DNA of 64,000 nucleotides from Micromonospora carbonacea. GTDB lineage: Bacteria > Actinomycetota > Actinomycetes > Mycobacteriales > Micromonosporaceae. Under the pieces are notes generated by a model that was given only the letters and a program-made list of their open reading frames with translations, was not told the origin of the DNA and ran no database searches. The position numbers were made by a program, and so were the translations under genes. Location of the stretch: NCBI RefSeq assembly GCF_014205165.1, contig NZ_JACHMZ010000001.1:5376501-5440500 (forward strand), given 5' to 3'. This document shows, one piece after another, positions 8,267 through 16,032 of the stretch. Within the stretch, counting starts at the first letter, position 1, and each line of letters starts with the position of its first letter.

Positions 8267-8432
8267 CCCTCGGGCGTCAGGTTTCGCTCATCCGCAGGTC
8301 AAGTCCACTAGACGACACCCCCGACCCGCCGACACCCCTTGCCCACCGCCAATCTCGTTACGTAGCGTCATGGGCGGAACAGCGGCCGGCGGAGCGACCG
8401 GCCGCCCCATGGGGAGGGCCTGGGGGGAGGCC

Positions 8433-8472
8433 GCGCGGATCGTGGATCCGGCCCGGGATCCACGATCCGCGC
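8433..8472. repeat. Perfect inverted repeat, 17-bp arms, 6-nt loop
   Basis: GCGCGGATCGTGGATCC (8433-8449), loop GGCCCG, and the exact complement (8456-8472). It lies 170 bp beyond the tetR stop. It could end transcription of that operon, be a regulatory site, or be an RNA structure. Confidence 0.85.
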
Positions 8473-8509
8473 CGCGCCCTACCGCCCCAACTTGCCACCC
8501 TTTATGGAT

Positions 8510-8534
8510 AGCTGTCGTTGATTCGACAGCTTTT
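8510..8534 (+). terminator. Candidate intrinsic terminator or attenuator
   Basis: AGCTGTCG (8510-8517), loop TTGATT, CGACAGCT (8524-8531) followed by TTT: an 8-bp stem with a short U-run on the plus strand. It lies about 200 bp before the secreted-protein gene and so either stops read-through from the tetR operon or attenuates the next gene. Confidence 0.5.
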
Positions 8535-8737
8535 CGGCATCGACGCGAGAGCTGACCTTTGGGATGCTTTGCGTCATTGACACGCTCTGATCCATCGGTT
8601 CCCGATCCTTCCCCATCGCAGGATCCCGCTGGTTTCCGGCGAGCGGAAGGAAGGGGCCCCGGCCCGCCAGGCTTTGGCATCGTCCTGTCCGCCTGCCGGT
8701 CCGTCCCGTCCGGCAAGACAGACCGAAGGGAGCCATC

Positions 8738-9184
8738 GTGCGTCACGTCCGCAGGGTGCTTGCACTCGTCCTGTCCACGGTGACCATGAGCGGCGCATTC
8801 GTTGTCGCCCTCGCGTCACCCTCGCAGGCCGCCGTGTCCTGTTCCGGGACTGTCACCTACAGCGAGAGCTACGGTCCCGGCGAATTGACGATCTTCTACA
8901 ACACCTCCAACGGCGGCACGAACAGCGCCTGCTTCTACCACAAGGGCGCGGCGTACGGCGTCGCCGCACCGACCTACGTACGCGCGTACCGATGCACGCA
9001 GCAGTCCGGCGAGGGGCAGCCATGCACGGTGGCGGCCAGTTCCAGCGAGGACTTCGGAAACTACGCCTACTACGCCGGGCCGCGAGGCGTCACGGGCACC
9101 GCGAACTACTGCGTCGCCGCGGTCGGCTACATCGACTGGCAGGGTTACCGGTACACGATCAGCAGCGGGCGACAGGGCTGTTGA
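8738..9184 (+). CDS. Secreted Cys-rich protein, unknown function
   Basis: 148 residues. Basic N-terminus and hydrophobic core (VRHVRRVLALVLSTVTMSG) followed by ALASPSQA-AV give a clear Sec signal peptide, with cleavage near residue 32. The mature part of about 116 residues is rich in Tyr, Ser and Gly and has six Cys (VSCSG, SACFYH, YRCTQ, QPCTV, NYCVA, RQGC), enough for three disulphides. No family recognised. The GTG start follows GAAGGGAG. Base composition is lower in GC than all neighbours and codon choice is more relaxed (AAT, TTG, ACT present), suggesting recent acquisition. The 470-bp structured interval upstream is also unusual. Confidence 0.75.
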   Translation: MRHVRRVLALVLSTVTMSGAFVVALASPSQAAVSCSGTVTYSESYGPGELTIFYNTSNGGTNSACFYHKGAAYGVAAPTYVRAYRCTQQSGEGQPCTVAASSSEDFGNYAYYAGPRGVTGTANYCVAAVGYIDWQGYRYTISSGRQGC

Positions 9185-9230
9185 CCCGACTGGGCTGACC
9201 GGGGACGCCGGCCGGGGCCGGGACGCCCGC

Positions 9231-9893
9231 CTACGGCGGATAGACCCCGTACGACCGCCAGCCCCGGTCCGGGAAGCCGGCGGCCTCCGCCACCCGCGCC
9301 GACGCGCCGTTGGCCGGGTCGTGCCGGTAGGTGGGCACGGCCCCCTCGTCGAGCACCCGCCGGGCGGCCTGGGCCACCAGCCGCCGGGCCAGCCCCCGGC
9401 CCCGGGCGGCCCGCACCGTGCCGACGGCCAGCTCGTGACCGTGCGCGTCGTGCCGCTTGATCGCCACGCCGGCCAGGTACCGCCCGTCGGCGTCCCGCAC
9501 CACCAGCACCTCGCGGTCGAACAGCCCCAGCCACCGGGGCAGCCCCGGCTCGGTCGGCGCGACCCACTCCCCCACCTCCGGCAGCGGGGCCGGGGCCAGG
9601 GTCCACCGGAACACGTCGTCGTTGGGCACCCAGCGGGGGTGGGTGACGGCACCCGGCAGGCCGGCGAGCAGCCGCCGGTGCGACCGGGCGGCGAGCGCCC
9701 GGACGGCCGGGACGTGCCGGGGCGCGACCGAGAGCACCGTGCCGTGCCCGTCGCCGACCGCGATCGCCGGGCGGAGCCGGCCGTCCCAGGCGGGCAGGTC
9801 ACGCCGGTACGAGCCGACCACGTGCAGCCCCGGCCCCGGCGGCCACCGCCCGAGCCAGGTCACGAGGTGCAGGTACAGCCGCCGGTCGCCCAC
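9231..9893 (-). CDS. GNAT family N-acetyltransferase
   Basis: 220 residues. The acetyl-CoA-binding signature is in the C-terminal half: TVRAARGRGLARRLVAQA (Q/R-x-x-G-x-G/A type), and ANGASARVAEAAGF is the usual last helix. The N-terminal ~100 residues are an additional domain, as in two-part GNATs of actinobacteria. The GTG start at 9893 has GGAGG 7 bp upstream. Substrate is not predictable. Convergent with the secreted protein gene. Confidence 0.8.
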   Translation of the reverse strand: MGDRRLYLHLVTWLGRWPPGPGLHVVGSYRRDLPAWDGRLRPAIAVGDGHGTVLSVAPRHVPAVRALAARSHRRLLAGLPGAVTHPRWVPNDDVFRWTLAPAPLPEVGEWVAPTEPGLPRWLGLFDREVLVVRDADGRYLAGVAIKRHDAHGHELAVGTVRAARGRGLARRLVAQAARRVLDEGAVPTYRHDPANGASARVAEAAGFPDRGWRSYGVYPP

Positions 9894-10051
9894 CGGTCGC
9901 CTCCCTCCGCCGCGCCCGCCGGGGGCGCCGACATGATCACGGTACGCCGGTGGGCGCGCAGCCGTGCGCGGGTTGGTGGGGGCCCGGGGGTGGGCGGCCG
10001 GGCAGCGGGGCCGCCGACGACGGGCGGCGCGCCGTCACACCGCCGGCGGCG

Positions 10052-10077
10052 GGAACCCGGGGCGCTCCGACCACGTC
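10052..10077 (+). promoter_or_regulatory. Candidate ECF-sigma promoter
   Basis: GGAACC (10052-10057), 16-bp spacer, CGTC (10074-10077) followed by AT-rich DNA. This matches the general ECF layout (GGAAC, N16-17, CGTC). It sits about 45 bp ahead of the small ORF at 10124, whose start has GGACGGTAAGG upstream. Confidence 0.4.
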
Positions 10078-10123
10078 ATATCTATTTCCATACATGTACA
10101 ACTTTCTCTGGGACGGTAAGGTC

Positions 10124-10318
10124 ATGCCGAATCTGCCTGAGGACCGACACGAGCAGGACGCCGAGCGGCGCCGGCGGGGCACGCGCGGGTGGTTCCCGGC
10201 ACAGCCGGCATACCGGGAGGCCCGCAACGCGCGCGGCGCCCGGCCGGCCTTGTCCTGGGCGGAGCTGAACCGGCTGCCGGCCGGCTGCTCCACCCGGCGC
10301 GGCCTGACGGCCCGCTGA
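10124..10318 (+). CDS. Small hypothetical protein
   Basis: 64 residues, MPNLPEDRHEQDAERRRRG..., very rich in Arg and charged residues, without a signal peptide or membrane span. No family recognised. The start at 10124 is supported by the purine-rich GGACGGTAAGG just upstream; an earlier in-frame ATG at 10094 lies in the AT-rich promoter zone and lacks such a site. An ECF-like promoter precedes it and the upstream 10078-10110 patch is unusually AT-rich, both supporting expression. It converges on orn. It could be a small stress-induced protein; coding status remains tentative. Confidence 0.45.
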   Translation: MPNLPEDRHEQDAERRRRGTRGWFPAQPAYREARNARGARPALSWAELNRLPAGCSTRRGLTAR

Positions 10319-10345
10319 CCCGAACCGACGCGGGGCCGGGTGGGC

Positions 10346-10942
10346 TCAGAGCTGCGCGGCGATGGCCTTCGCGCTGTCCACGTCCGGGCCGGGCAGCGGG
10401 ACGAAGACCGTCCGCCGGTAGTACTCCAGCTCGCGGATGCTCTCCCGGATGTCGGCCAGCGCCCGGTGGGCCAGCCCCTTCTTGGGCTGCCCGAAGTAGA
10501 CCCGCGGATACCAGCGCCGGCACAGCTCCTTGATGGAGGAGACGTCGATCATCCGGTAGTGCAGGTGGGCGTCGAGGCGCGGCATGTCCCGGGCGATGAA
10601 GCCCCGGTCGGTGGCGATCGAGTTGCCGCACAGCGGGGCGGAGCGGGCGTCCTTCACGTGGCTGGTGACGTAGTCGAGCACCAGGTCCTCGGCCTCGGCG
10701 AGGGTCACGGTGGACCGCCGGACCTCCTCGGTCAGCCCGGACTTGCCGTGCATGGTGCGCACGATCTCCGGCATCGCCGCCAGCGCCGCCTCGTCGGCGT
10801 GGACGACCACGTCGACCCCGTCGCCGAGCACGTTGAGGTCGGGGTCGGTGACCAGCGCGGCGACCTCGATCAGGGCGTCCCTGCCGAGGTCCAGCCCGGT
10901 CATCTCACAGTCGATCCAGACGAGGAGATCAGCCACGCGCAC
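10346..10942 (-). CDS. orn: Oligoribonuclease
   Basis: 198 residues, the usual length. Degrades 2-5-nt RNAs and cyclic-di-nucleotide breakdown products to mononucleotides. DEDDh exonuclease motifs are all visible: [10 protein letters not shown] (Exo I, D and E), [16 protein letters not shown] (Exo II) and [11 protein letters not shown] (Exo III with catalytic His and Asp). Starts with GTG at 10942; a second GTG two codons later is equally possible. It is divergent from the GT87 gene at 11010. A single-gene unit. Confidence 0.95.
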   Translation of the reverse strand: MRVADLLVWIDCEMTGLDLGRDALIEVAALVTDPDLNVLGDGVDVVVHADEAALAAMPEIVRTMHGKSGLTEEVRRSTVTLAEAEDLVLDYVTSHVKDARSAPLCGNSIATDRGFIARDMPRLDAHLHYRMIDVSSIKELCRRWYPRVYFGQPKKGLAHRALADIRESIRELEYYRRTVFVPLPGPDVDSAKAIAAQL

Positions 10943-10997
10943 AGCCTACGCGCAGCCCGCACCCTCGCGCCTCGGCGGCGTACGCGGGATGGACCGC

Positions 10998-11003
10998 TAG
11001 GGT
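10998..11003 (+). promoter_or_regulatory. Leaderless-type -10 for GT87 gene
   Basis: TAGGGT followed by exactly six bases and then the GTG start at 11010, so transcription would begin at or next to the start codon. No ribosome-binding site is present, consistent with a leaderless mRNA. Confidence 0.6.
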
Positions 11004-11009
11004 TTCCCC

Positions 11010-12299
11010 GTGCCAGCTGAACCGATCGCGCCACCCTCCGTGACCGCCGACGAGCCGGGCGGCCGCCGGGTCCGCCGGCTGGTCACGGTGCTGGCCCTGG
11101 CGGCCGTGCTGCCCGCGCTGTACCTGCCGGGCCTGAAGCACGACTTCCTCGATCTCAAGATCTACATGCGGGCGATGGACTGGTGGGCCGCCGGCCACCC
11201 GCTCTACGACTACGTGCAGCCGGACCGGGTGCAGGGCGAACTGTACTTCACCTACCCGCCGGTGAGCGCGCTGCTGCTGCGCCCGTTCGCGCTGCTGCCG
11301 CTGGGGCTGACGATCGCGGTCTTCACGGTCCTCACCGTGCTCGGCGTGGTGGTGACCACGCGGTGGCTGCTCGCCCCGGTCGTGGCCCGGCACGGCCTGC
11401 CCCGGGTGTTCACCCTCACCGTCGGGGTGCTGCTGGTCTTCGCCGTGGAGAGCACCCGGGAGACGATCACCTTCGGCCAGATCAACATGCTGCTGGTCGT
11501 GCTGATCCTGGCCGACCTCCTGTTCGCCGTGCCGCAGCACCGGCGCTGGGCGGGCGTGGGCGTCGGGCTGGCCACCGCGCTGAAGCTCTACCCCGGCATC
11601 TTCATCGTCTACCTGCTGGCCACGCGGCGGTGGCGGGACGCGGCCGTGGCCTCGGCGACCGCCGCCGGCGCCACGCTGCTCGCCGCGGCCGTCGCGCCGG
11701 CGGACTCGTGGCGGTTCTTCACCCACGAACTGTGGGCGACCGACCGGGTGGGGCGCACCGACTACACCGGCAACCAGTCGCTGTTCGGGCTGCTCAGCCG
11801 GCTCACCGCGCCCGCCGAGCCGAGCCGGGCGCTGTGGCTGGCGCTGGCCCTGCTGGTCGCCGGGTACGGGCTGTGGCGGGCCGCCCGGGCCGCCCGCGCC
11901 GGGGACGCGCTGACCGGCCTGACGCTGACCGGCCTGGTCGGGGCGCTGGTCAGCCCGATCACCTGGACCCACCACATCTACTGGTTCGTGCCGGCGGTGG
12001 TGCTGCTGGCCGACGCGGCGCTCGGCACGGATCCGACGACGCCGGCCGGGGCCCGACGCCGACGGTGGCTGACCGGCCTGGCCGTCGGCACCGGCGCGCT
12101 GATCGGCTACGGGGTGGTGTCGTTCCACGACTGGGGGGTGGCCCCGGTGCCCACCGACTCGCCCGGCGAGTTCCTGGCGCGCAACGCCTACGTGCTGCTG
12201 AGCCTGCTGCTGGTGGCGGCCCTGCCCGTCGCCCGCCCCGCCCCGGCATCCGCCCATCAGGGCGAGAAATCGCACCAAATGGACAGTTGTCCCGAGTAG
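11010..12299 (+). CDS. GT87 family polyprenol-phosphate mannosyltransferase
   Basis: 429-residue multi-spanning membrane protein. The first hydrophobic segment (LVTVLALAAVLPALYLPG) is followed by an acidic loop HDFLDLKIYMRAMDWWAAGHPLY, the conserved D-x-x-Y-containing GT-C loop of the GT87 (DUF2029) family, then about nine further hydrophobic segments. GT87 enzymes such as mycobacterial PimE add mannose from polyprenyl-phosphate-mannose to lipid-linked acceptors on the outer face of the membrane. WTHHIYWFVPA near residue 320 is another family-like block. The likely job is phosphatidylinositol mannoside or lipoglycan synthesis; exact acceptor unknown. The gene looks leaderless, and a strong hairpin follows its stop. 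Confidence 0.82.
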   Translation: MPAEPIAPPSVTADEPGGRRVRRLVTVLALAAVLPALYLPGLKHDFLDLKIYMRAMDWWAAGHPLYDYVQPDRVQGELYFTYPPVSALLLRPFALLPLGLTIAVFTVLTVLGVVVTTRWLLAPVVARHGLPRVFTLTVGVLLVFAVESTRETITFGQINMLLVVLILADLLFAVPQHRRWAGVGVGLATALKLYPGIFIVYLLATRRWRDAAVASATAAGATLLAAAVAPADSWRFFTHELWATDRVGRTDYTGNQSLFGLLSRLTAPAEPSRALWLALALLVAGYGLWRAARAARAGDALTGLTLTGLVGALVSPITWTHHIYWFVPAVVLLADAALGTDPTTPAGARRRRWLTGLAVGTGALIGYGVVSFHDWGVAPVPTDSPGEFLARNAYVLLSLLLVAALPVARPAPASAHQGEKSHQMDSCPE

Positions 12300-12364
12300 C
12301 GTCGTTACCGGCTAATCTTACCCATACCTCGGGCATCCCCCGTGGCACCGATCCCCCGGTGCAG

Positions 12365-12397
12365 GCGGCCCTCCGTGTCGGCAGCACGGAGGGCCGC
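12365..12397 (+). terminator. Hairpin terminator after GT87 gene
   Basis: Perfect 13-bp arms, GCGGCCCTCCGTG (12365-12377) and complement (12385-12397), with a 7-nt loop, 66 bp after the GT87 stop. No T-tract. Confidence 0.7.
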
Positions 12398-12410
12398 TCG
12401 CCTGCCGTGC

Positions 12411-12460
12411 AAGGAAGGGCCCCCGCTTAACGCCTCCGGTCGAGAGGGGCTCCCCGCTCA
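12411..12460. repeat. Dispersed palindromic repeat, diverged copy
   Basis: AAGGAAGGGCCCCC, then CTTAACGCCTCCGG and a GAGGGGCTCC arm. This is a decayed copy of the element present at 42118-42169 and 50050-50101 (same GGGCCCC arms around TTAACGC). Confidence 0.65.
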
Positions 12461-12489
12461 CCGCCCCGCAGGGCACCGGGCCGCCCCGC

Positions 12490-12573
12490 CGGGCGCCGGG
12501 TCAGGGGCGCCGGGTCAGGGGCGCCGGGTCAGGGGCGCCGGGTCAGGGGCGCCGGGTCAGGGGCGCCGGGTCA
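12490..12573. repeat. 14-bp tandem repeat, six copies
   Basis: GGGGCGCCGGGTCA repeated head to tail six times (first copy with one mismatch), ending on the TCA that is the stop codon of the minus-strand gene at 12571. The 14-bp period shifts frame each copy and places a stop (TGA on the minus strand) in every frame. Likely a variable-number locus. Confidence 0.92.
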
Positions 12574-13212
12574 GGGGTGCCGGCGACGGGCGCTGGGCGC
12601 GGCGGGGCGGATGCGGCGCGGCTCGACGCGTACCGGCCGGGTGGTGGCCTCCGGCGCCGCCGGCGGCCAGGCCGGCGGGCCCGCAAGCGCCGACGACCCC
12701 GACGACGCCGGGCGGGCCGACGGGCCGGGCGGGAAGGGCGGCGGGGCCAGGTCCGCGAGGGTGGCCGGGCGACGGGCCGGGGCCGGGCCCAACGCGGGCC
12801 GGAGCCGCCCGGCCGCCGCGCCCACCGCGACCAGTTGCCGGTCGGCGGGCACGGCCGGGTCCGGCGCGGGACGCGCGCCCAGCCCACTGAGCGAGGTCAC
12901 CCCGAGCCGGTCGGCGAGCACCGGGACCTGGTCGGGCTCGACCACGAAGACCACCTCGCGCGGTCGCGCCGGGCGCAGCAGCAGCGCGGCGGAGGCCACC
13001 AGCAGGACGCCGAGGGTGGCCAGCAGCCAGGCGGCGGCCGGGAACCAGTCGGCGGCCACGCGCGCCTGGAGGGCCACCGCCCCGACTCCGACGGTGAACC
13101 CGCCGGCGGCGTCGGGGTGCCGGGACAGGACGCCGAACACGCCTGCGGCCAGGAGCGCCGGGATACCGATGGTGAGCAGCAGCATGCCGACGAGCGCGCG
13201 AGCGATCCGCAT
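12571..13212 (-). CDS. Two-span membrane protein, unknown function
   Basis: 213 residues. Two hydrophobic segments (~residues 5-28 and ~58-80) bracket a short external loop; the remaining ~130 residues are a cytosolic domain that begins RPARPREVVFVVEPDQVPVLADRL and then becomes Ala/Pro/Arg-rich and low-complexity. No family recognised. The ATG start at 13212 has GGAAGGAAC-type purines just upstream. The stop codon is the last unit of a 14-bp tandem repeat, so copy-number change would leave the coding part intact. It follows the copper genes on the same strand, but a hairpin at 13322-13348 separates it from them. Confidence 0.65.
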   Translation of the reverse strand: MRIARALVGMLLLTIGIPALLAAGVFGVLSRHPDAAGGFTVGVGAVALQARVAADWFPAAAWLLATLGVLLVASAALLLRPARPREVVFVVEPDQVPVLADRLGVTSLSGLGARPAPDPAVPADRQLVAVGAAAGRLRPALGPAPARRPATLADLAPPPFPPGPSARPASSGSSALAGPPAWPPAAPEATTRPVRVEPRRIRPAAPSARRRHP

Positions 13213-13321
13213 CCGTGTCGTTCCTTCCGTGGCCTGGGTACTCGGCCGACCTTACCGGCGCAAAAGGCGCAATCGACCCGATATCAGCAGCAACGGCGTA
13301 CGACGGGGGCCGGAAACGGGC

Positions 13322-13348
13322 CGGCCCGCCGGGTGGACCGGCGGGCCG
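13322..13348 (-). terminator. Hairpin terminator after ycnI
   Basis: Arms CGGCCCGCCGG (13322-13332) and complement (13338-13348) with loop GTGGA, 21 bp beyond the ycnI stop on the minus strand. Probably ends the copCD-ycnI unit. Confidence 0.65.
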
Positions 13349-13368
13349 ACGGGCGGGGGGCTCCCGGA

Positions 13369-14097
13369 TCAGCTCGTCGCGGCCGGCCCCCGCCGGGTAC
13401 GGGCGAACGCGAGCCCGCCGAGGACCAGCCCGGCCAGGCCGGCGACCAGCCCCGCGACGCCGAACGCGAGGCCCGCCCCGCCCTCGGAGTCGTCGTCATC
13501 GTCCGCCGCCGCGGCGGGCGCGGCCGGGGCCGGGGCGCCCTCCGTCGGGGCGGCGGCGGTGAGGGTGAGCACGGGGGCCGGCTTCTCCGGCTCCTCGGCC
13601 CCGGCGGCCGGCTCCTCGATCCAGCGCACCACCGTGCCGTCCGAGTAGGTCTGGAGCGCCTTGAACACCATCGTGTCCACCTGCGGCAGCGGCCCCATCG
13701 ACACCGGGAACTCCTGGAACTGGCCCGGCTTCACCGCCGCGTCGCCGGTCGCCGTCCAGGTGATCTTCGCCACCGCCTCGGTGACCTCGCTGCCGTGCAC
13801 CTGCACCGGCGGGTCGACCTTGCGCTTCTCCACCGCCACCGTCCACCCCGGCACCGGCATCGTCGACACCGAACCGACCGGCGCGTTCTCCGGCAGCACC
13901 ACCTCGACCTTCGTCGTCGACGTCTCGTCGCTCTCGTTCGGCACCCGGAACGCGAACCGGCCGTAGCCGCCCTGCGTCGCCTCCTTCGGGTTGACCGAGA
14001 CGTGCGCCGAGGCGGGCGCGGCCACGCCGAGCACCACGGCGGCGACAGCGCCGAGGGCCAGGGCGGCGGCGGTTACGGAACGGCGGTGACGGAGCAT
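13369..14097 (-). CDS. ycnI: YcnI-like copper-binding protein (DUF1775), membrane-anchored
   Basis: 242 residues: signal peptide ending at APASA, mature protein starting HVSVNPKEA, DUF1775 domain to about residue 155, an Ala/Pro/Glu-rich linker with five Asp, and a C-terminal hydrophobic span followed by RTRRG. In studied YcnI proteins the N-terminal His with a conserved Glu and Trp binds Cu(II). The N-terminal His, a nearby Glu and Trp residues (GWTVAVEK, TWTATGD) are present. The anchor would hold it on the outer face of the membrane. It lies 16 bp downstream of copCD on the same strand, the usual partner, so the pair probably handles external copper for import or cuproenzyme loading. Confidence 0.88.
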   Translation of the reverse strand: MLRHRRSVTAAALALGAVAAVVLGVAAPASAHVSVNPKEATQGGYGRFAFRVPNESDETSTTKVEVVLPENAPVGSVSTMPVPGWTVAVEKRKVDPPVQVHGSEVTEAVAKITWTATGDAAVKPGQFQEFPVSMGPLPQVDTMVFKALQTYSDGTVVRWIEEPAAGAEEPEKPAPVLTLTAAAPTEGAPAPAAPAAAADDDDDSEGGAGLAFGVAGLVAGLAGLVLGGLAFARTRRGPAATS

Positions 14098-14113
14098 GGG
14101 GGACTACCTTTCG

Positions 14114-15784
14114 TCAACGGATCGGCACGGTGGCGCTCACCGTGGCCTGGTCGATGTCCGAGATGCGGACGGTGAAGCGGAACTGCCAGTCGCCCGAGGC
14201 GGGCAGGTTGATCTCCCCGGACGCGTGGTTGTCGGTCAGCGGCAGCAGCGGGATCTCGATCGGCTCGATCCCTGCCGACGGCAGCGCGGCGGTCGCCTTC
14301 CACTCGGCCACCGGCTGCGGCCGGTTGTCCGACGTGTACGCGTACAGGTGCATCGAGTTGTTGCCCCGCCGGGCCGGGTCCAGCTCCACCTGGAGCGAGT
14401 AGAGCGGGCTGGACAGCGTGGTGGTGAAGAAGTTGTCCGGCGTGCCGGCCACCTCGGCGGCGCTGCGGGCCGGCGGGGTCTGCACCAGGGTCGCCGTCAC
14501 GCCGAGCACCACGGCCGTGATCGCCATCTCGACCCAGACCGCCCGGCGCACCGGGGCCGGGTGGGCCGCGGCGGTGCGCCGGCGCACCAACGCCCGGGAG
14601 TACGCCGCCACGCCGATCACCAGCGCGAACAGCAGGATCTTGGCCAGCACCAGCCGCCCGTACGTGGTGTCGACCAGGGCCGCCGGGGTGGCCACCTCGA
14701 TCAGCGCCTGCACCGTGCCGGCGAGCAGCAGCGCCGCGACCGACAGCGCCGCCCAGCGCGACCAGACGGGCAGGATCGCGCCCAGCTCCCGCTCGTCGGC
14801 CAGGCGCAGCAGGAAACCGCCGAGCATCACCAGCCCGCCCAGCCACACGGCCATGCTGCCCAGGTGCACCGCGTCGACCACCACCGACACCGCCGGCGCG
14901 GGCGAGGCCGCCGGGTGCCCGGCCAGCGGCCAGGTGAACAGCGCCGCGCCGCCGAGGACCGCCAGGATGATCGCGTCGGTGCGCCCCACCGGCCCGGCGA
15001 AGAGCGGGCGGAGCAGGAACGCCGCCGCCGCGAGCAGGCCGAGCCGGACCAGGTGCGCCGTGCCGTACGTGCCGCCGAGCACGTCGGCGAAGCCCGCGCC
15101 GGTCACGTCGAACAGCCCGCCGCCGGCGGTGTAGGGCACCTGGAGCCACAGCTCGGCCACGGTGGCGAACGCCAGCACGCCGACCCCCGCCCAGGCGAGC
15201 CGGGCCGGGCCGCGGCGGTCGAGCCGGCGCGGCCACAGCGCGCCGAGCACCAGCGCGGGGCCGACCAGCAGGAGCAGGCCGGCGTAGCCCAGGTACTTGG
15301 CGACCTTGACCCCGGTCTCCACCACCGGGTCGGCCCGGGTGTCGGACCCACTGTCCGTCGGCGGGGTCGACGGCGCGCCCACCGACCAGGTGAACGCGCC
15401 GGAGATCGGGTGGTTGTCCGCCGAGATCACCCGGTAGCTGATGAGGTACGTCCCGCGCCCCGCCGACGGGTCCACCGGGATGGTCACCACGGTGTCGGAG
15501 AACGACGGCTCGCCCCGGTCGGCCCGCGCCCCGTCCGGGGCGATCACCCGGATCTTCCCGGCCACCTTGCGCACCGGCTCGCTGAACGTCAGCACCACCT
15601 CGGACGGCGCGCTCGGCACCACGGCGGAGGCGGCCGGGCTGCTGCTCACCAGCACCGCGTGGGCGCTCGCGGGGGTGGCCGGGGCCAACAACAGGGCGAC
15701 GACGGTGACCAGCAGGCCGGCGAGCGTGCCGAGGCGCGCGAGCCGGCGGGGGGGCCGGAGAGTGGCAGCAGTCATGCCGGCCAT
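14114..15784 (-). CDS. CopC-CopD fusion copper protein (YcnJ-like)
   Basis: 556 residues. Signal peptide ends at ATPASA; the mature N-terminus HAVLVSSSPAA is the CopC copper-site start, and SADNHPISGAFTWSV supplies the second His. CopC runs to about residue 150, then a Ser/Thr/Asp linker and a CopD-like membrane domain with about eight spans. Such fusions bind copper outside the cell and are linked to copper uptake. The start is set at ATG 15784; an ATG three codons downstream (15775) fits equally. It is followed after 16 bp by ycnI. Divergent from the ECF sigma gene at 16033; the 250-bp interval between may hold an ECF promoter (GGAACT at 15954-15959, N16, CGACCA on the minus strand). Confidence 0.9.
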   Translation of the reverse strand: MAGMTAATLRPPRRLARLGTLAGLLVTVVALLLAPATPASAHAVLVSSSPAASAVVPSAPSEVVLTFSEPVRKVAGKIRVIAPDGARADRGEPSFSDTVVTIPVDPSAGRGTYLISYRVISADNHPISGAFTWSVGAPSTPPTDSGSDTRADPVVETGVKVAKYLGYAGLLLLVGPALVLGALWPRRLDRRGPARLAWAGVGVLAFATVAELWLQVPYTAGGGLFDVTGAGFADVLGGTYGTAHLVRLGLLAAAAFLLRPLFAGPVGRTDAIILAVLGGAALFTWPLAGHPAASPAPAVSVVVDAVHLGSMAVWLGGLVMLGGFLLRLADERELGAILPVWSRWAALSVAALLLAGTVQALIEVATPAALVDTTYGRLVLAKILLFALVIGVAAYSRALVRRRTAAAHPAPVRRAVWVEMAITAVVLGVTATLVQTPPARSAAEVAGTPDNFFTTTLSSPLYSLQVELDPARRGNNSMHLYAYTSDNRPQPVAEWKATAALPSAGIEPIEIPLLPLTDNHASGEINLPASGDWQFRFTVRISDIDQATVSATVPIR

Positions 15785-16032
15785 GCTCGCCGATGAACGG
15801 ACCGATCGGCGAGCCCCACCCGGCGGTCGGGCGCGCCGCCGGCGCTTCCCGGGGTCGCCGACGCCTGCGGGTGCCCGCCGTCCGGCCGCGCCGACAGCGC
15901 CACGCGGACGTAGTCGCAAGTCATGAGGGGATGGTCGGGCGGGGCACCGGAAAAGTTCCCGGAGTGGGCCACGTCATCGGAAGGGTCGAAGGACCCTGCC
16001 GGTCACCGGCACGCCGCGTACCGTGGTCTGAC

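Larger units (their letters stand above)
8267..8737. other. Long non-coding interval with two hairpins and a half repeat
   Basis: 471 bp without a convincing gene, noticeably richer in A/T from about 8500 to 8620 than the flanks. It holds a perfect 17-bp-arm hairpin (8433-8472), a short stem followed by T residues (8510-8534), a TTGACA hexamer at 8577-8582 that could be a -35 without a good -10, and AAGGAAGGGGCCCC (8647-8660), one arm of the dispersed repeat found elsewhere in the window. Confidence 0.6.

Noticed and set aside
8577..8582. TTGACA as promoter of the secreted protein gene
   Set aside because: No acceptable -10 lies 16-18 bp downstream, so it was not listed as a feature of its own.
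8288..8746. Minus-strand frames opposite the 8.3-8.7 kb interval
   Set aside because: No start signal, composition not protein-like, and they cross the hairpins.
12490..12573. Possible CRISPR array at the tandem repeat
   Set aside because: Units are 14 bp with no spacers and there are no cas genes.
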